Source: an uncultured Ignavibacteriales bacterium (GTDB taxonomy: Bacteria > Bacteroidota > Ignavibacteria > Ignavibacteriales > Ignavibacteriaceae). Taken from it: a stretch of DNA of 7,463 nt. A program made the position numbers and the translations under genes. The stretch covers positions 1 through 7,463 of the forward strand of contig CAIWTC010000262.1 in assembly GCA_903915485.1 (NCBI GenBank), read 5' to 3'. Under the pieces are notes generated by a model. The model did no database searches. It was given only the letters and a program-made list of their open reading frames with translations, and was not told the DNA's origin. Positions 4,637-7,463 of this stretch are shown here, in pieces. Each line of letters opens with the position of its first letter. Positions within the stretch are counted from its first letter, which is position 1.

Positions 4637-7045
4637 TTAGAATACACTATAATCTGTTTGTGATTCTTCATCATCCAATATTGATTCTATAAGATCTAAG
4701 ATTTCAGCCTTTTTGAATGGTTTGGAGATGTAGTGAGTGCATCCCGCCGCAATGAACTGTTCTCTGTCTCCTTCTACTGCATATGCGGTTAATGCAACAA
4801 TCGGAGTGGAGAGGTAGTTCTCATTTTCTCGAATTGCTATAGTCGTTTGAATACCGTCCTTGCCGTGTTTTAAGTTAATGTCCATGAATATTATTGAATA
4901 ATTTTTATGAGTAATCAACTCCAGTGATTTTTCTCCGCTATCGGCATAGTCCACTACATACTTATTCCCCAGGTATTTTAATAAAATTTGCAAGACTACC
5001 GGGTCATCATCCACCAACAGGAGATGCCGGATGGATTTAATTTTTGAGGGCGCTCCGCTTTTCTTTACTGATACTTTTTGAACAGGTAAATATTTTTCAA
5101 GCGGACTATGAATCGGCAGTTCTGCTATAAATGTGCTTCCTTTCCCAAGTTTACTTTCGAGAGATAATTTACCGCCTAACTGGTCAATCATCTTTTTAGT
5201 GATGCTTAGTCCTAATCCGGTACCTTCGTAATTTCTGCTAAGACCTTCGCTTATTTGGCGGAACTCTTCAAAAATATAATTAAAATTACCGCTATCAATG
5301 CCTATCCCGGTATCAATTATTTTAATAGTAAGTGTGTCTTTGGAGGATTGAATATCAGCAGTTACGCCGCCGGATTTAGTGAACTTTATGGCATTGCCAA
5401 TTAAGTTGGACATAATCGCGTGCAATGCGTTTTTATCGGTTCTAAGAGATGTTGTTGATAAATTAAATTGAGATTTGAGATAAAGGTTCTTTTGCTCCGC
5501 TATAATTCTCATGTTGTCAATCAAAGCGCCAATTTCTTTTTGAATAGCTACGCTTTCTATGTTAAGACCCATGCTCTCTGTTTCGAGTTTGGTAAGGTCA
5601 AGAATAGAATTCAGAGTGTTTGAAAGTCTCTGCCCGCTGGCGTAAATTGTTTCAGCCATATCTTTCAAAGTGGGGTCAGTTAATTCCTGGCATAAAATTT
5701 CAGAGAAGCCGTTTATTCCTATCATTGGTGTGCGAAGTTCGTGACTCATGTTAGCCATGAAATTAGATTTGAGCCGGTTCATCTCATCGGCTTTTTCTTT
5801 CGCGCGAACTAATTCTTCCTCAAATTGCTTTCTCTTAGTTATATCGATGATTGTGCTTAGTTGACAAGTTTTCCCTTTAAGTTTAATAAATACTATTGAT
5901 ATCAATCCTATGACGATTTTGCCTGACTTCGTTTTGAAGTTGCATTCGTATCCAAAAACAGTGCCTTTATCCTTTAACATATTAATGAGATTAAGCCTGT
6001 CGTTTAGGTCAGGGAAAACACCAAGTTCGGTTGTAGTTCGCCCGATTACTTCTTCGCGAGTGTATTCCATGTCTCTGAGGAAAGTATTGTTGACATCTAA
6101 GATAGTCCCCTCATACGGAGTAGTAAGAGTGATAGTAACAGGGCTGCTTTGAAACATAGTAGAGAAGATTATCTCTGATTCGCGGAGTTCGTCTTCAACT
6201 TTGCAGCGTTCGGTATCATCATCAATTATGGATAAAATATATGAGTTATTTTTTATTGTAATCAAGTGTGACGAGAGCATGCCGGTGCGAATGTCGCCAT
6301 CTTTCTTTTTAAACTTAAATTTTTGCCCAATAATCTTGCTCCCGCTCAATAATTTCCGGACAAGTCTATTGCGGTCTTCTTCATGTACCCATATACCTAA
6401 GGCCGGGGATGAATTACCTAAAGCCTCATTACGGCTATACCCGCTTAGGGTAGTAAAGGCTTCATTGATGTCAATGATATTCCCATCAGTGGGACTGGAA
6501 ATTATAATTGCATTAGGTGCCATGTTAAATGCTACTGAAAACTTTTCTTCGCTTTCCTGCAGGGCAGAAGCAATGTTTTTCTGCTCAGATATTTTGTCCT
6601 TTAAGATATTATTAGTATTCTTGAGTTCAATGGTTTGCATCTCAAGAGTTTTTCTCAAAACACTTAATTCAACATGTGTTTTTACTCTGGCAAGAATTTC
6701 ACTATGGTTAAAAGGTTTTATGATGAAGTCAACGCCTCCAACTTCAAACCCACGGATTTTATCATCAATCTCACAAAGAGCGGTAACAAACATAACCGGG
6801 ATATTGCATGTTTTTGTATCTGCTTTAAGAATTTTACATGCTTGAAACCCATCAAGACCGGGCATCTTTATATCCAGCATGATTAAGTCAGGAAGCATTT
6901 CGGCTGCTTTTTCAATTGCACCACGACCATTTAGAGCAGTTTGAACTGAATACCCCGCAAGCATCAGCATCTGACTTAGCAGAGTTAAATTCTCGTGATT
7001 GTCATCAACAATTAGAATGCTGCCGGAATATTTTTTATCATCCAT
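4637..7045 (-). CDS. Hybrid sensor histidine kinase, REC-PAS-PAS-HisKA-HATPase-REC
   Basis: An 802-residue soluble hybrid kinase with no membrane segment or signal peptide, so it senses in the cytosol or responds to a partner. Order: receiver 1 (about 8-125; acidic pocket D14/D15, phospho-acceptor D58 in LDIKMPG, T88, K110); coiled coil (about 128-168); PAS1 (about 165-280); PAS2 (about 287-405); HisKA with H435 in MSHELRTP; HATPase with N box NLIGNAIKF (547-555), G1 DTGIGI (578-583), F box IFEEF (591-595) and G2 GTGLGL (608-613); receiver 2 (about 674-792; D679-D681, phospho-acceptor D722 in MDINL, T753, K775). All phosphotransfer residues are intact. The start has AAAGGA (7059-7054) 8 bases upstream. 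The gene follows another kinase gene by 38 bases, so the two are probably co-transcribed. Two receivers suggest control by an upstream kinase through REC1 and a phosphorelay through REC2 to an Hpt protein not in the window. The ligand is unknown. Confidence 0.95.
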   Translation of the reverse strand: MDDKKYSGSILIVDDNHENLTLLSQMLMLAGYSVQTALNGRGAIEKAAEMLPDLIMLDIKMPGLDGFQACKILKADTKTCNIPVMFVTALCEIDDKIRGFEVGGVDFIIKPFNHSEILARVKTHVELSVLRKTLEMQTIELKNTNNILKDKISEQKNIASALQESEEKFSVAFNMAPNAIIISSPTDGNIIDINEAFTTLSGYSRNEALGNSSPALGIWVHEEDRNRLVRKLLSGSKIIGQKFKFKKKDGDIRTGMLSSHLITIKNNSYILSIIDDDTERCKVEDELRESEIIFSTMFQSSPVTITLTTPYEGTILDVNNTFLRDMEYTREEVIGRTTTELGVFPDLNDRLNLINMLKDKGTVFGYECNFKTKSGKIVIGLISIVFIKLKGKTCQLSTIIDITKRKQFEEELVRAKEKADEMNRLKSNFMANMSHELRTPMIGINGFSEILCQELTDPTLKDMAETIYASGQRLSNTLNSILDLTKLETESMGLNIESVAIQKEIGALIDNMRIIAEQKNLYLKSQFNLSTTSLRTDKNALHAIMSNLIGNAIKFTKSGGVTADIQSSKDTLTIKIIDTGIGIDSGNFNYIFEEFRQISEGLSRNYEGTGLGLSITKKMIDQLGGKLSLESKLGKGSTFIAELPIHSPLEKYLPVQKVSVKKSGAPSKIKSIRHLLLVDDDPVVLQILLKYLGNKYVVDYADSGEKSLELITHKNYSIIFMDINLKHGKDGIQTTIAIRENENYLSTPIVALTAYAVEGDREQFIAAGCTHYISKPFKKAEILDLIESILDDEESQTDYSVF

Positions 7046-7083
7046 GAAAGTAGTCCTTTACCATAAATTATCTTTAGTAATTC

Positions 7084-7463
7084 TTATAATTGTGTTCTGA
7101 TAGTTATAGGCAGACTGAAAGTGAAGGTGCTGCCTTTATCAATTTCGCTTTCGACCCATATTTCTCCCCCATGTTTTTCAACAAATTCTTTGCACAAGAG
7201 CAATCCTAATCCCGTGCTTAATTCACCCTCTGTGCCTTTATTATTTACTTTCTCTTCAATTTTGAAAAGCCGAACAATATCTTTATAGGCAATGCCTACA
7301 CCGTTATCAATAACCGAAATTTCGACAATTTTCTTTGATTGTGAATCAGCTTTGAGAATAATTTTCCCACCTCTATTACTAAATTTGATTGCATTATATA
7401 ACAGATTCCTAAGCACCGTATCAAGCATTTTTTCATCAGCACAAATATTTTGTTGTTTTGTTA
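7084..7463 (-). CDS. Sensor histidine kinase, C-terminal ATP-binding domain only (5' part outside window)
   Basis: The reading frame is open to the window edge, so this is the end of a longer kinase. About 125 residues are visible. The fragment is a HATPase_c domain: N box NLLYNAIKFS right after the sequence ADEKMLDTVLR; G1 DNGVGI; the LFKIEEKV segment in the F-box place; G2 STGLGLLL; then EKHGGEIWVES and the closing FSLP strand. The ATG at 7428 is internal to the domain and not a start, because the in-frame residues before it (QQNICADEK) continue the fold. The protein ends just after the HATPase domain, so it has no C-terminal receiver. Sensor and HisKA domains lie beyond the window. It stands first in a likely operon with the hybrid kinase, and could phosphorylate that protein's N-terminal receiver. 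Confidence 0.92.
   Translation of the reverse strand, partial: TKQQNICADEKMLDTVLRNLLYNAIKFSNRGGKIILKADSQSKKIVEISVIDNGVGIAYKDIVRLFKIEEKVNNKGTEGELSTGLGLLLCKEFVEKHGGEIWVESEIDKGSTFTFSLPITIRTQL

Noticed and set aside
6201..6845. Plus-strand open frame of 214 codons
   Set aside because: It is fully antisense to the hybrid kinase PAS and receiver region. Its translation is a hydrophobic, serine-rich mirror of the kinase codons with no recognisable domain.
7084..7428. Stand-alone 114-residue ATPase-domain protein starting at ATG 7428
   Set aside because: The frame stays open to the window edge and the preceding codons (QQNICADEK) continue the HATPase fold, so this is the end of a longer kinase.

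Overview
The window looks like ordinary chromosomal bacterial DNA: moderately AT-rich, standard genetic code, densely coded, with no mobile element, CRISPR array, tRNA or rRNA seen. The style of the two-component proteins (soluble PAS-type hybrid kinases, the LFKIEEKV / STGLGLLL kinase signature) and the gene mix suggest the Bacteroidota-Chlorobi-Ignavibacteria (FCB) group, perhaps Ignavibacteria. That placement is inference from protein style only.

Layout. Positions 1-1263 (minus strand) hold a phosphomannomutase (ManB/CpsG type) missing only its last ~30 residues at the window edge. A ~160-base divergent intergenic region carries a perfect 10-base inverted repeat. Then come, on the plus strand, a small protein with two putative zinc ribbons (about 1449-1736), a stem-loop and an intrinsic terminator (1750-1822), a DUF1015 protein (1957-3204, GTG start) and the ribosome-associated GTPase HflX (3286-4545). 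HflX ends at a GC-rich palindrome. From the other side, two sensor kinase genes run on the minus strand and converge on hflX: the C-terminal end of one histidine kinase (7463-7084, entering from beyond the window edge) followed 38 bases later by an 802-residue REC-PAS-PAS-HisKA-HATPase-REC hybrid kinase (7045-4637).

How the parts relate. The two kinases are very probably co-transcribed and could belong to one phosphorelay, but no Hpt or DNA-binding output protein is in view. DUF1015 and hflX may form a short operon (81-base gap, no clear terminator between). The phosphomannomutase supplies mannose-1-phosphate or glucose-1-phosphate for surface polysaccharide and is transcribed away from everything else. 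I see no convincing new defence or mobile system. The points most worth following up are the zinc-ribbon protein with its unclear start codon, the inverted repeat between the divergent genes, and the DGHHR motif of the DUF1015 protein.
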